NCBI GenBank assembly: GCA_002633005.1
Contig: NMRA01000966.1
Coordinates: 22,810-86,809 of the forward strand
Reading direction: 5' to 3'
Length of the DNA: 64,000 nt
Origin: Phoronis australis
Lineage: Eukaryota > Phoronida > Phoronidae
A program made the translations under genes and the position numbers. Position 1 is the first letter of the stretch. Each line of letters opens with the position of its first letter. Below the pieces are notes generated by a model. The model was not told the DNA's origin, ran no database searches, and worked only from the letters and a program-made list of their open reading frames with translations. Shown here piece after piece: positions 39,101-46,939 of this stretch.

Positions 39101-42100
39101 CATTCAATCGTGTTTTTAATCTGGGCAAACCACTGATTGGCAGACCATCTAGTAAATCAATCGAACAAATGCATTCGAAGTTCAAAAAAAAAATGAAAAA
39201 AGGAATACCAAAAATCAAAGTATATGAACCTTGCCAGGCATTTACCATGAGACAAAATTACACAGGAAGATCAACCAAGATAGTGGGAGCCCTTCACAGA
39301 TTGATTACACCTACTGCATGTGTGTTCCCTATCTAAAACTGTTTTCAATTTCCTTTTACCTGGCTGTCCAAAAAATAACGCCAGGTACATCGACAAAATT
39401 GGTTTCCAACATTTTCCTACCACGATAACGCTGAATAAAGAAACAGAAGTATTCCTTGCAAGGAAACTTTCAAGCCAACTGGCAGGAAAAGTAGACCAAC
39501 TTTAAGTGTTTGCAAAGACAAACGCAAAACCTTCAAAGTTTAACTTGGCAAGGAATTATGTGTTTTAAGCAATTTCACATTAATAATGTGTCCTAAAAGC
39601 CTCTACATTGGTGCCACCTACCCATAAGTTCTGGATCCTCCCCATCTGGGGACACATCTTGGTCTGGGTCATCCTCCCCATACAGCTGACTGAAACACAA
39701 ACAAGTGAAAGAAAAACTAGTTCACTGGCTAAATGAGCATGTTCACACTATTAAAGCTAAACACTAGTTTACAGGGCAGAAGGAGAAGTTCACATTAAGT
39801 TGAAGACTAGTTTGCAGGGTAAATGGACGTGTTCACACTACTAAGCTAAAGACTATTTCACAGGGCAAAAGACCAAGTTCACACTAAGTTAAAGACTAGT
39901 TGTTCACATTAAGTTAAAAGACTAGTTCACTCGGCAAGAGGGCAAGTTCACAATCAGCAAAATAAAAATCACTTTCCATGACCCAAAGATGGTTCAGTCA
40001 GTAAGCTGCTAATTATATGATTAATACTTCCTTTGAAAGATAAAACAATTATTCAGCAATAGCACTTCCTAACAGTCACAAAATATATCCTGTGACATGT
40101 TGGACTTCTTCACATCTGTGAAAATAACTAATTAGAACCCCTGGGTATTTAATAGGCTAAAACAGGACTTTCAAATTTTTATTATTTTACTGGACAGGTG
40201 ACCCTAACATCACCTTTAGATTAACTATTTGAATTTTAAGCTAATAATTCTAAAACAAAAAAAAAAACAGTAAAAAAATTTTTGATGAGCACTTTTCACA
40301 GACCCCCAGAAATTGCTTTCACAATATATCTCCGTTCTCATTCACGACCCTTGCATACACTCACAACTAAGACCGATGACAGAGGAGTACGTGTAATTCT
40401 CGTTCATTAGTCAGTATTTGAACCTGTGTCTCCGAAACAGGAGTCCAGAGCTCAAACCAGAGACCCACACAGACTCCTAACTTACTTGAACAGATGTTTT
40501 GCCCAAACAATACAATGTATAGGCTCTGAAGGTGTGTTTCGGATTGTGCAACCTGGAAAACTCTTTTGTCTTGGCTTAGGTTGACATTCGTAGCACTCTG
40601 TCTCACCCTGTAAACAAAAGTCTACATTTAGCAGCTGTGACCCTGTTTAAATTCAACACGTCTACACGAGTAGTTGAACAAAGCATCTAAAGGTTTTGTT
40701 CATTTACAATTACACATTTTTACCAAAATCCTGGACACAAAAACTAGAAAATTGCTTATGACTGACTTACCAGGATTGCATAAGAAACCAGACGACAACA
40801 ATGGCTTTTTGAATTAAAGCGAGATTGCACGTGAACATCCCAATCTCAAAACAAGTTTGACTATTTTGGTGGTACACGAAAGAAAGAGATGGGATATTTT
40901 GTTACATCTTAATTTTGCACTTGCTTCAGAAATAAAGTAGAGCAGACACTTCTAGTTTCCCTTACCATTTCTGCAGAGGAGCTCATAAGTGGTGTTTTGA
41001 TGGCCTTTACTACCCCAAATTTGTATTGGTTAGAAACAACCAATTTTTGGGCCTCTGAAAGCAGTTCATGACACCTCAGAAAATTTACCTTTTAGCCTCA
41101 ATATACTGCATTTTTGATGCTAGGTCGCCTATGATATATTCTTTTACATTTACATAGTGTTCGATTAGAAAACCATTTCAATCATTTAGCAGGGTTCACA
41201 GGTTACGAACCTTCTTGATGACAGTCACCTGACCTAGGTAACCTGCCGTTCCGCTTTCAATTAAAGGTACGTTGGCCGCCAGGCACATTTTGTTGACATG
41301 GTTACGGGCAGCGGTGTTGTCCAGTGCATTCATCACCATGTCAAACTGTTTATAGAAGTTGACGTCGTAGTCTTGACTACAGATGAAACAAAACTGTAAT
41401 TAACTACAGTAATTGTGAACAACACAAAGGAACGGAACTTCTACTACAATTAGTGTTTTGTTAAAAGTACATTGTGTGCTGTAAATAAGACTATTAGTTT
41501 GGAATTTCCTGACTCACAAAATGGCGCGTGTCAATCATATTAATTTATATTTTTGCAATAATTACAAAAAAATCAAGCCATGACATAACCCAAATAGATC
41601 TTCATGTTTTCAACTGTTATGCTGGAGTCAGAATGGACCTCAACGCTTAACAAATTACTTCCTTTTGTTATCTCAATTTCAAGTTCAAAACTTTTGACCT
41701 GCCTATGCAGAGTGAAATACTTAAGTTGTATCTCTTCACAGATACTAAGGTTTTGAAAACTAGTTGTCAGCATTGAGACTTATAGAATGCAAAGCAACAT
41801 TAGTTATAGTATGGCAGAGTATACACTTTAGCGGACAGACACAAATCTACAGGTTAAAGCAGCAATTAAACCTCTGATTTCTATCAACAAACAAGCTTTG
41901 ATTCATGCCACTTGCCATTTTAAAGTGGTCTCAAATTGTTCCTTACTCGGATGAGGAATGATTTCCCAGCTATAGAAGAACTGACAACCTTATGACCTTC
42001 ATCTGAAGACATAGCAAAATATCAGTTCATCCCAGAGCACAGAGATCAGTTCTAAGCTTAGTAAGGAGATAGATAGGACCACTTCTGTAACGATTAGTGA

Positions 42101-45100
42101 CTTAAATGAAAACCTGCATTTTTAACTAAAAGCACGGGTTCAATGTACAATGCAGGGTGTGGACAATAAAGGTACTATCAACCTATCTTCAATCAAAAAC
42201 TAATTTTATATGTAAGCCACTAGCTAGTTGTTAAAATGGTTTCAAACCTAAAAATAACATTTAACCTAACCAAGGGACAAACTGAGACCAGTTTTATGAC
42301 AGTCAGTGACATAAAGGCTAGTTTATTTTCAGATGGTGGTTTAAAGCTGCTGTAAAAATTCTCAAATGAACAATTAAAACAAAGAGAGAAAGACAGACAA
42401 TAGGAATAGGATGGATAAACAAACAAACAAATGGGCTTAGGAACAGAGAGACAGAAGGAGGGTCAAATCATTGGACAGATTAATAAATATAAATAGTCTA
42501 AGAGAGAGAGAGAGAGAGAAAGAGTCGAAGAGAGGGACAATGGAACAGAGACAAACAAACCTAATGATCGTGTCATGGTATGCTTTAATTTTAGCCTTGG
42601 GGTTGAGCTTGAGAGCACTTTCTTTAGCCACCTACAAGAGAAGAATGAACAATACGGAATGAAAGGTAGTGAACTTCTGAATTAACACACTCAGACAATA
42701 CACTTTTGTATCGACTAATCTACAGTCACTATGTGGACTATAAAGGTCTTCATTATCATTATGCATCATTCTTGTTAACGAAAAACTGTCATTATTTGCA
42801 CTTCAAAATTTAACAAATACTAGTTAGGCTGAAGTTTATGTAGGACTCTAGAAAAATGGCCATGTATTTTCACCACGCTAAATTCTCTAGTTTTTGTAGA
42901 TATTCAGCACAGATCTGTCCACACAGCCTTAAGAACAGAGCCGAGCAGCATCTAGCCCTATAAATTTTAAACAATACAAAACTTACCTGCGATTTAGACT
43001 TGCCTACATGTTCTCGCCTAAAGAGAAACTGTCTGTTTAGATTGCTGACGTCGATTGTATCCAAGTCAATCTGAAATATAATTTAGGATATTAAAAGTAA
43101 TTACTAGTACAACAACAGGTAATGACCAATGAAATTACATAAAAGATGCCAACGAAGACAAAATCAAGATCATATACATTAATTTAAATGACAATGGCGA
43201 CAAAATCCTGCATGTTTTGTTTTGGTTTAAAAGGTTTGACACATTGTCATAGTACCACATACAGATGGAGTGGGTGTGATACAATATCAACAAATTCAAA
43301 GTCCCTCAAGAGATGAAAACTACATACTCTCATATTCTGAATCTATTTCTTAACAATGTCTTCAAATCCAAGGACATTCTGTTGACTAGACAATTATCCA
43401 CTTGCCTTGCCACACTGTCTGTTTCATGAAAGCGACTTATGAGTTAAGACTGGAGACAGAAATTTGGTCTTGTGCTCCATCACAGTTGCTAAAAAAGGTT
43501 CAGCCAAGTTATTATGAGGGCTACACAGTCTAAAAATAATTCGTAAAAATTTTCTCAATCATAAGCAATTATATGTATGTTGATTTCTAAGATACTTTTT
43601 GGTGGACCTTCAGCTCCGTTTGAGCTGATGTATTGGCTTGGCTAGGCTAGGCTAGGCCAGCTGTAGTCAGCTGGCTAGACGTATGAAGACTAACGTCAAA
43701 ACTCAGCTAGGAACATCACATAGACCTCGACATTTCACACAACCTAGCTAATTATACTCTTCGCCTCCTTGTGAAACTTACATCAACATGTAGAGCTAAC
43801 GGTGATAGACTATCGCTCCCAGTGATAAACTATAGATAGACTATCGTCCCAGTCAGTCTTTATGAATCAATGAAGACTTTGTTAACGACGGCGACGCCTT
43901 TTTTACAAACTGGTCGCTAGTTTTCTAAAGTGGTCGCCGGACATTCAGATTGAGAAAGCCGCCAAACTGGTTACTGCGACATGTTTAAAGCGGTCATAGA
44001 AGAAGGAGGAATGAAGATTTTAAGGACATTAACTTTGAGCAAAATGTTACTTGGCCCGATTTTTACCCACGTCAGTGCAAAACCGTACTAGTACATTTCA
44101 ACAGATTTTCACCAAGCTTGGTCCAAGAACAAGGTTAGGACAGCTGTTTCCGTAGGCAATTACATCGCCTCTTTAATTACTTCCAACTTGAACAAATACT
44201 CCCGTTATCAAACTTTCTATTCAAGCAGTCCTTCGTTCAATTCCCACCAGTGGAAACTGACCATTTTTACACAGTGCACGCCAGGGGATATGACATCATA
44301 CTACCTGCCGTGTGCTTCAATGTCTTTACTGCCCAGCTAGAGACGGTGGTCAAAGTCTACAATTTGGGTTAACAATAGTTATCACGCATGGTGAAAAAGT
44401 TAACGGTGATCAAACAGTGGAGTTGGAATTCTTCATGAAAGTCATATTAATACATGTACACATGCTTCATCGAGGATGTCTATAAAACCAGAAAGGAGTG
44501 CTGAATCTTGAAAGTAAGCACTTTTTAGTTAGAGAGTATTTTTGATGAGCTCAAACAATTTACTCTCAAGTGACTGTATGGGATTAATACAGAAACTGAT
44601 GGGAAGGAAAAAAGCATGAAAATTTTGAGACATCCAGTTGAGAAAACAGATCAAGTTTGAGTCTAATATTGGAATAAAAACTTACAAAAATTAGCGACGT
44701 TGTGTCACAACATCGTCGTCCTAGTTATGGGGACACTTATGATTCGGCTATTTTTAGCCAGCTGTGGGCCACTGGACATGATTTCAGTACTGATGATGCC
44801 ACTGTCCTAGACTTTGAGGAAGACTGGTTCAGAAGGGGTGTAAAGGAAGCTCTCCATGAGCGCATTGAGTCCGTCTTTAAATAAAAGAGGCGGTTTAAGA
44901 TTTGATTTGTCGCACGTATGGGATGGTGTTCAGACGTCAATGTCGCGCCGTCTGGTTAAAACGCCACCAATTGGCCAGAATAACGATAACGTCACAAGCC
45001 AAGCTGAAGTCCGTGAGGTGCGGACGCAACGTTGCTAATTTTTGTAAGTTTTTATTCCAGTATTAGACTCAAACTTGATCTGAAGGGAAGAAATGTAGCT

Positions 45101-46939
45101 CACGTTACCTACTGCTCTAGCCTTGGCGCAAAACAGTATACTAAGTATACAGCTTTGCGCTGGGTAAAAAAATACCAAATAAAATACGACACAAAATTAA
45201 TGTCATTAAAAACTACACCCTTCCTTGAGTAAACTTAATTAACTACCGATGTTGGAAAAATTGGCGTTCTAACATCATTCTGCAGTTAAAATTGTGTTAT
45301 GATCTGTTGCGTCAGCATTCGGCACCATGAAATATTACGTCACCTATTGGCCAATTTCTTTTTTCGCTGATTCTTCAATAAACTGTTGTTCTTTCACAAG
45401 GTTGCATACACGTCACAACAAATTATTGGAACTGNNNNNNNNNNNNNNNNNNNNNNNNNNNNNNNNNNNNNNNNNNNNNNNNNNNNNNNNNNNNNNNNNN
45501 NNNNNNNNNNNNNNNNNNNNNNNNNNNNNNNNNNNNNNNNNNNNNNNNNNNNNNNNNNNNNNNNNNNNNNNNNNNNNNNNNNNNNNNNNNNNNNNNNNNN
45601 NNNNNNNNNNNNNNNNNNNNNNNNNNNNNNNNNNNNNNNNNNNNNNNNNNNNNNNNNNNNNNNNNNNNNNNNNNNNNNNNNNNNNNNNNNNNNNNNNNTC
45701 AAATGTTATTAGGTGAGCCATTAACCTTCAGTGGCAGGTAAGCTAGTCGAGTTAGATGGTTTTGCTCACAGGCACCTTTGATCAGCCCTCAACTATACAC
45801 TAAATAAAGAGAAAGGTACACAACTGACATTCAATATGGCCGTCTGCCGGGCACTTCCGGAATAGCCCAAACCTGTCAAATCTGAAAGTAATTTGACTCA
45901 AACATTTTATCTGCTACAGCAACACGTTCATTGCTTCCATTTGTTGTCATCGAAACCAATAAAAACAATACATAACTCAAGATTTTCCTGCTTCAATCGC
46001 CAACATTCACGGCAAAGCGAAGAGCACAAATAACTTCAAGTGCTTGGTCTTATGCGCATGCTCATAAGACCCCTCACGACATCTTCAGAACGCTTACATC
46101 AACTAAAAACAGCAACATTACGAACACAGTAAGCCAAGAGGCTCTTGACGGTAATTTGCGAATATGTCGTCCTACCTCGCATGAGGATGTCAAAAAACAT
46201 GGTTGCCTCTGGCCCTGTAAGTCGACTCTTACAAGTTCTGACAAACGGAAGATAAATTGGAAGGCCCCTTGAACGTTTGACCTATTTTTGCTGAACCCAA
46301 TCAGCATTCTCATAGAGTAACATATAAATTATGTTGCTGTTTTCACAATGATGTAAGCATTCTGAAGATGTCGCGAGGGGTCTTACGAGCATGCGCATTA
46401 GATAAAAATTTTGAAGTTATTTGCGCTCTTCGCTTTGCCATGAATGTTGGCGATTGAAGTAGGAAAATCTTGAGGTATGTATTGTTTTTATTGGTTTTCG
46501 ATGTCAACAAATGGAAGCCATGAACGTGTTGCTGTAGCAGATAAAATGTTTGAGTCAAATTGCTTTCAGATTTGACATGTTTGGACTATTCCGGATGTGC
46601 CCGGCAGACAGCCATATTGAATGTCAGTTGTGTACCTTTCTCTTTATTATAGTACATGGTCGAGGGCTACTTAAAGGTGCCTGTGGTTTTGTCCGATTTA
46701 CTCGAACTTCCCCTACCGCTTTACAAGTACACTACAGCGCCGCGGTGGTTAACAGCCGGGTAGATTTTTATCCAGACAATGTAGGACTAACAAGAAAAAT
46801 ATACCATTTCAATGTTGACAAAACCAGTCAGTACAAGGTTCTTTAGTAACTCGCATCCTATTCCACCAGCTCCAACCATCAATATTTTGGAACCAGCTAC
46901 TTTGTCCTTCAACGCTTTGTCAACAAATGCTGCAGCCAT
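26963..46939 (-). CDS. UBA2: SUMO-activating enzyme subunit 2 (UBA2/SAE2), complete, 16 coding exons
   Basis: Join, in coding order: 46939-46805, 43070-42987, 42631-42561, 41376-41211, 40607-40486, 39689-39622, 38656-38526, 35590-35491, 33849-33707, 33034-32941, 32133-32021, 31011-30856, 30106-30049, 29230-29086, 28132-28017, 27117-26963. Total 1857 bp = 618 residues plus stop (human 640). UBA2 pairs with SAE1 to adenylate SUMO, holds it as a thioester and passes it to UBC9. Seen: GAGGIG nucleotide motif (residues 23-28); D49, N55, R58, K71 and D116 of the adenylation site; catalytic Cys172 in [14 protein letters not shown]; zinc ligands C157/C160 and C435/C438; ubiquitin-fold domain about 440-540; basic motifs PKRKR (584-588) and KKRKT (599-603); and a SUMO-interacting-like LIEIV (571-575). 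The start Met was chosen because it places GAGGIG as in human; an in-frame upstream ATG (47014-47016) would add 25 residues. All introns are GT-AG. Identity is essentially certain. Confidence 0.98.
27168..27441. mobile_element. 274-bp inverted-repeat element (MITE-like)
   Basis: Left TCAAGTACTTACAATAAATT then GAACGTTTTCAAC; the right end on the other strand reads TTGAGTACTCACTATAAATT then GAACATTTTCAAC. About 33 bp of inverted repeat with few mismatches; no open frame. Confidence 0.72.
27706..27719 (+). promoter_or_regulatory. Exact match to CTCF consensus
   Basis: CCACTAGGGGGCAC fits the widely used 14-base CTCF consensus CCASYAGRKGGCRS at all 14 positions. CTCF and its motif are conserved in bilaterians. 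It lies in UBA2 intron 15 near the convergent boundary with DDX1. Occupancy cannot be judged from sequence. Confidence 0.45.
28017..28132 (-). CDS. UBA2: UBA2 exon 15 (residues 529-567)
   Basis: 116 bp, donor GTACGA. Encodes [20 protein letters not shown] then [28 protein letters not shown] matches human KDVEFEVVGD; the rest is a low-complexity acidic linker. The acceptor (cattag) was picked over a second AG two bases downstream to keep phase. Confidence 0.93.
28133..29085 (-). other. UBA2 intron 14
   Basis: GT-AG intron of 953 bp, AT-rich. No element or RNA gene recognised. Confidence 0.8.
29086..29230 (-). CDS. UBA2: UBA2 exon 14 (residues 481-528), ubiquitin-fold domain
   Basis: 145 bp. 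Encodes [20 protein letters not shown] then [20 protein letters not shown] and [31 protein letters not shown] is the UBC9-contacting ubiquitin-fold domain. Donor CATGC|GTATGG. Confidence 0.95.
29231..30048 (-). other. UBA2 intron 13
   Basis: GT-AG intron of 818 bp. Contains the short element at 29626-29860 and a GGGACAAGTTGAGATC block (29468-29483) related to the element at 24391. Confidence 0.8.
29626..29860. mobile_element. CAGSRCTTGGAAT element, short copy
   Basis: Left end CAGCACTTGGAATGACCAAT, right end AAAATTCCAAGCCTTG. ATAACA lies directly against both ends, a probable 6-bp target-site duplication. Same family as 31389-31885. Interior rich in AAGAGGAAA. Confidence 0.65.
30049..30106 (-). 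CDS. UBA2: UBA2 exon 13 (residues 462-480)
   Basis: 58 bp. Encodes [19 protein letters not shown] plus one base of Gly481. Matches human IVKEKFAMVAPDVQIEDGK in the ubiquitin-fold domain. The donor AAAG|GTGATG was chosen because it is in phase with exon 14. Confidence 0.94.
30107..30855 (-). other. UBA2 intron 12
   Basis: 749-bp GT-AG intron; contains the perfect 71-bp triplication at 30534-30746. Confidence 0.85.
30534..30746. repeat. Perfect 71-bp tandem triplication
   Basis: Three head-to-tail copies (30534-30604, 30605-30675, 30676-30746) starting ACCAATTGAAAGTCCATTCA and ending CAGGGCTTTA, identical by eye. The identity implies a very recent expansion or an assembly or cloning artefact. 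The open frames across it are repeat artefacts. Confidence 0.95.
30856..31011 (-). CDS. UBA2: UBA2 exon 12 (residues 410-461), second zinc pair
   Basis: 156 bp, phase 0 at both ends. Encodes [20 protein letters not shown] then [20 protein letters not shown] and [13 protein letters not shown]435 and C438 in CLAC complete the four-cysteine zinc site begun by exon 5. A triplicated 71-bp repeat ends 109 bp past the donor side. Confidence 0.97.
31012..32020 (-). other. UBA2 intron 11
   Basis: 1009-bp GT-AG intron, half occupied by the element at 31389-31885. The 176-codon plus-strand open frame here lies within that element and resembles nothing known to me. Confidence 0.85.
31389..31885. mobile_element. 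CAGGGCTTGGAAT element, 497 bp, non-autonomous
   Basis: Left CAGGGCTTGGAATGATCAAT, right AAAATTCCAAGCCCTG. CAACAA abuts both ends, a probable target-site duplication. Carries many CGCGGAAA-type blocks. The CAGGG..CCCTG ends suggest hAT, but hAT duplications are usually 8 bp. Confidence 0.75.
32021..32133 (-). CDS. UBA2: UBA2 exon 11 (residues 372-409)
   Basis: 113 bp, donor GTAAGC. Encodes [20 protein letters not shown] then [17 protein letters not shown] after the split Ser. [14 protein letters not shown] is near-identical across E1 enzymes. Confidence 0.97.
32134..32940 (-). other. UBA2 intron 10
   Basis: 807-bp GT-AG intron. The 136-codon minus-strand open frame (32942-32532) runs out of exon 10 into the intron and has no protein-like conservation that I recognise. 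Confidence 0.8.
32941..33034 (-). CDS. UBA2: UBA2 exon 10 (residues 341-371)
   Basis: 94 bp, donor GTACGT. Encodes [20 protein letters not shown] then [11 protein letters not shown] and one base of Ser372. [15 protein letters not shown] is the conserved helix after the Cys half-domain that returns to the adenylation fold. Confidence 0.96.
33035..33706 (-). other. UBA2 intron 9
   Basis: 672-bp GT-AG intron. At about 33392-33530 AACCTCTAGCCAACC faces GGCTAGATAGAGGTTGGTTG, an imperfect inverted repeat that could be a small decayed element. Confidence 0.7.
33707..33849 (-). CDS. UBA2: UBA2 exon 9 (residues 293-340)
   Basis: 143 bp. Encodes [20 protein letters not shown] then [20 protein letters not shown] and GILVWDK. 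Corresponds to human KDQQVLDVKSYARLFSKSIE..LIWDK; GC-richer than the flanking introns. Confidence 0.95.
33850..35490 (-). other. UBA2 intron 8
   Basis: 1641-bp GT-AG intron, half of it the element at 34071-34906. Confidence 0.85.
34071..34906. mobile_element. 836-bp DNA transposon with GGGCTGTTCCAG ends
   Basis: Left GGGCTGTTCCAGCAAAATCT then GTATGGGAGGGGG; right CCCCTCCCACACGGATTTTA then CTGGAACAGCCC. Inverted repeat of about 33 bp. TGA flanks both ends, a possible 3-bp target-site duplication as in PIF/Harbinger. No transposase. Confidence 0.78.
35491..35590 (-). CDS. UBA2: UBA2 exon 8 (residues 260-292)
   Basis: 100 bp. Encodes [20 protein letters not shown] then [13 protein letters not shown]. 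The [19 protein letters not shown] pattern is diagnostic of UBA2. Confidence 0.96.
35961..36235 (-). mobile_element. hAT-like short element
   Basis: Plus-strand CAGTGGCGGATCTAAG at 35961 is a typical hAT terminus. On the minus strand the other side carries AAAATAAAACAGGAAGACAG, ATATTGAGTTTCCCAACTAA and CTGAAACAAG, the blocks seen at 50632-50340 and 4891-5060. No open frame of note. Confidence 0.55.
37457..38110 (+). promoter_or_regulatory. Heat-shock-element-like cluster and TATA box; possible solo LTR
   Basis: Five GAAnnTTCnnGAR-type modules: 37507-37519, 37571-37583, 37616-37628, 37666-37678 and 37695-37707 (the last with AAA for the first GAA). TATAAATA follows at 37721-37728. The first two modules sit in a 67-bp tandem duplication (GAGTTMAGTACARTGATGAT). 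Downstream to about 38110 there is no open frame, so this could be an LTR (U3-R-U5) or an orphan promoter on the strand opposite UBA2. LTR ends and target duplication were not resolved. Confidence 0.5.
38526..38656 (-). CDS. UBA2: UBA2 exon 7 (residues 216-259)
   Basis: 131 bp. Encodes [20 protein letters not shown] then [20 protein letters not shown] and [20 protein letters not shown] matches human STKEWAKSTGYDPVKLFTK. Acceptor ttttgtag, donor GTATTG. Confidence 0.95.
38657..39621 (-). other. UBA2 intron 6
   Basis: 965-bp GT-AG intron, AT-rich; nothing recognised. Confidence 0.8.
39622..39689 (-). CDS. UBA2: UBA2 exon 6 (residues 193-215)
   Basis: 68 bp. With the split Asn codon it encodes [20 protein letters not shown] then ELM; human has NQLFGEEDADQEVSPD. 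Acidic linker in the catalytic-cysteine half-domain. Confidence 0.94.
39690..40485 (-). other. UBA2 intron 5
   Basis: 796-bp GT-AG intron; its 3'-side third is the degenerate 44-bp repeat at 39717-39960. Confidence 0.8.
39717..39960. repeat. Degenerate minisatellite, about 44-bp units
   Basis: GTTCACA recurs at 39741, 39788, 39831, 39877 and 39902, with a further GTTCA at 39946. Shared unit blocks are CTAAGTTAAAGACTAGTT, CACAGGGCAAA and a G/A-rich link. One unit is shortened to 25 bp. Confidence 0.8.
40486..40607 (-). CDS. UBA2: UBA2 exon 5 (residues 153-192), catalytic cysteine
   Basis: 122 bp, donor GTAAGT. Encodes [20 protein letters not shown] then [24 protein letters not shown] gives the first two zinc ligands (C157, C160) and Cys172 in PGCTIRNTP is the SUMO thioester cysteine. 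The segment is almost invariant among UBA2 proteins. Confidence 0.98.
40608..41210 (-). other. UBA2 intron 4
   Basis: 603-bp GT-AG intron; nothing recognised. Confidence 0.8.
41211..41376 (-). CDS. UBA2: UBA2 exon 4 (residues 97-152)
   Basis: 166 bp. Encodes [20 protein letters not shown] then [20 protein letters not shown] and [16 protein letters not shown]116 in NALDN matches human D117 of the ATP site. Donor is AAG|GTTCGT. Confidence 0.96.
41934..42084. mobile_element. Small inverted-repeat element, GGTCTCAA family
   Basis: Left AGTGGTCTCAAATTGTTCCT then TACT; right AGTAAGGAGATAGATAGGAC then CACT, a partial reverse complement. Related to 24391-24590 and 63473-63698. Confidence 0.5.
42501..42524. 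repeat. (GA)n microsatellite
   Basis: About 18 bases of pure AG dinucleotides followed by GAAAGAG, in UBA2 intron 3 close to exon 3. Confidence 0.9.
42561..42631 (-). CDS. UBA2: UBA2 exon 3 (residues 74-96)
   Basis: 71 bp. Encodes [20 protein letters not shown] then TII, plus 2 bases of a serine codon; donor GTTTGT is weak but in phase. Continues the adenylation domain as in human VAKESVLQFYPKANIVAYHD. Confidence 0.95.
42632..42986 (-). other. UBA2 intron 2
   Basis: 355-bp GT-AG intron; nothing recognised. Confidence 0.85.
42987..43070 (-). CDS. UBA2: UBA2 exon 2 (residues 46-73), adenylation site
   Basis: 84 bp, phase 0 on both sides, donor GTAAGT. Encodes [18 protein letters not shown] then [10 protein letters not shown]. 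Contains D49, N55, R58 and K71, the equivalents of human D50, N56, R59 and K72 that bind ATP-Mg. Confidence 0.97.
44160..44370. repeat. Deleted relative of the 48.2-kb palindrome
   Basis: GAACAAATACTCCCGTTATC, TTCAAGCAGTCCTTCGTTCA, ATATGACATCATACTACCTG match the left arm and centre of 48231-48700 at roughly 75% by eye. It then jumps to CCCAGCTAGAGACGGTGGTC, which matches the sequence just outside the palindrome (48709-48725). So it is a family member with the second arm deleted. Confidence 0.65.
44647..45082 (+). mobile_element. Penelope-like retroelement 3' remnant (GIY-YIG domain) with inverted ends
   Basis: From ATG 44702 the frame reads [20 protein letters not shown] then [20 protein letters not shown]. 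After a frameshift near 44875 it continues [20 protein letters not shown]. The GH..D...VLD.E..WF.RGVKEA...R...PSLN..GG...LS..WD pattern is that of the C-terminal GIY-YIG endonuclease of Penelope-like elements. The ends (44647-44706 and 45023-45082) are 60-bp inverted repeats, nearly identical. Reverse transcriptase is absent, so this is dead. Confidence 0.7.
45125..45161. repeat. 37-bp hairpin with related motif at 11611
   Basis: GGCGCAAAACAGTATACTAA continuing GTATACAGCTTTGCGCT is nearly its own reverse complement. GTGCAAAGCTGTATACTAAA at 11611 is one half of the same motif. Function unknown. Confidence 0.7.
45435..45698. other. Assembly gap, 264 N
   Basis: Run of N in UBA2 intron 1, 104 bp before the left arm of the fold-back repeat. 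Open frames running through it are meaningless. Confidence 0.99.
45803..46648. mobile_element. Large fold-back element, 298-bp arms
   Basis: Arms 45803-46100 and 46350-46648 are inverted copies (for example ATTCAATATGGCCGTCTGCC against AGACAGCCATATTGAAT, and CATTTGTTGTCATCGAAACC against TTTTCGATGTCAACAAATG). The loop is about 250 bp. Weaker inverted similarity continues outward (CACAGGCACCTTT at 45766 against AAAGGTGCCTGTG near 46674). The partner positions sum to a constant, so indels are few. The open frames inside arise from the arms. Confidence 0.9.
46805..46939 (-). CDS. UBA2: UBA2 exon 1 (residues 1-45), nucleotide-binding loop
   Basis: Starts ATGGCTGCAGC at 46939 (context gagcATGG) and ends ..GAAATG|GTATAT. 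Encodes [20 protein letters not shown] then [20 protein letters not shown] and VNIEM. GAGGIG is the ATP-binding glycine loop of the E1 adenylation fold. Confidence 0.96.

Larger units (their letters stand above)
41377..42560 (-). other. UBA2 intron 3
   Basis: 1184-bp GT-AG intron with the small element at 41934-42084 and a (GA)n run at 42501-42524. Confidence 0.8.
43071..46804 (-). other. UBA2 intron 1, 3.7 kb
   Basis: GT-AG intron holding a partial copy of the 48.2-kb palindrome (44160-44370), the Penelope-like remnant (44647-45082), the assembly gap and the fold-back repeat (45803-46648). The part at 43071-43620 shows nothing; 43640-43670 has short GGCTA repeats. Confidence 0.85.

Noticed and set aside
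45327-45721. Frames spanning the N run
   Set aside because: They are open only because N codons cannot be stops.
46550-46846. 98-codon plus-strand frame upstream of UBA2 exon 1
   Set aside because: Overlaps the right arm of the fold-back repeat and the antisense of UBA2 exon 1; no domain.
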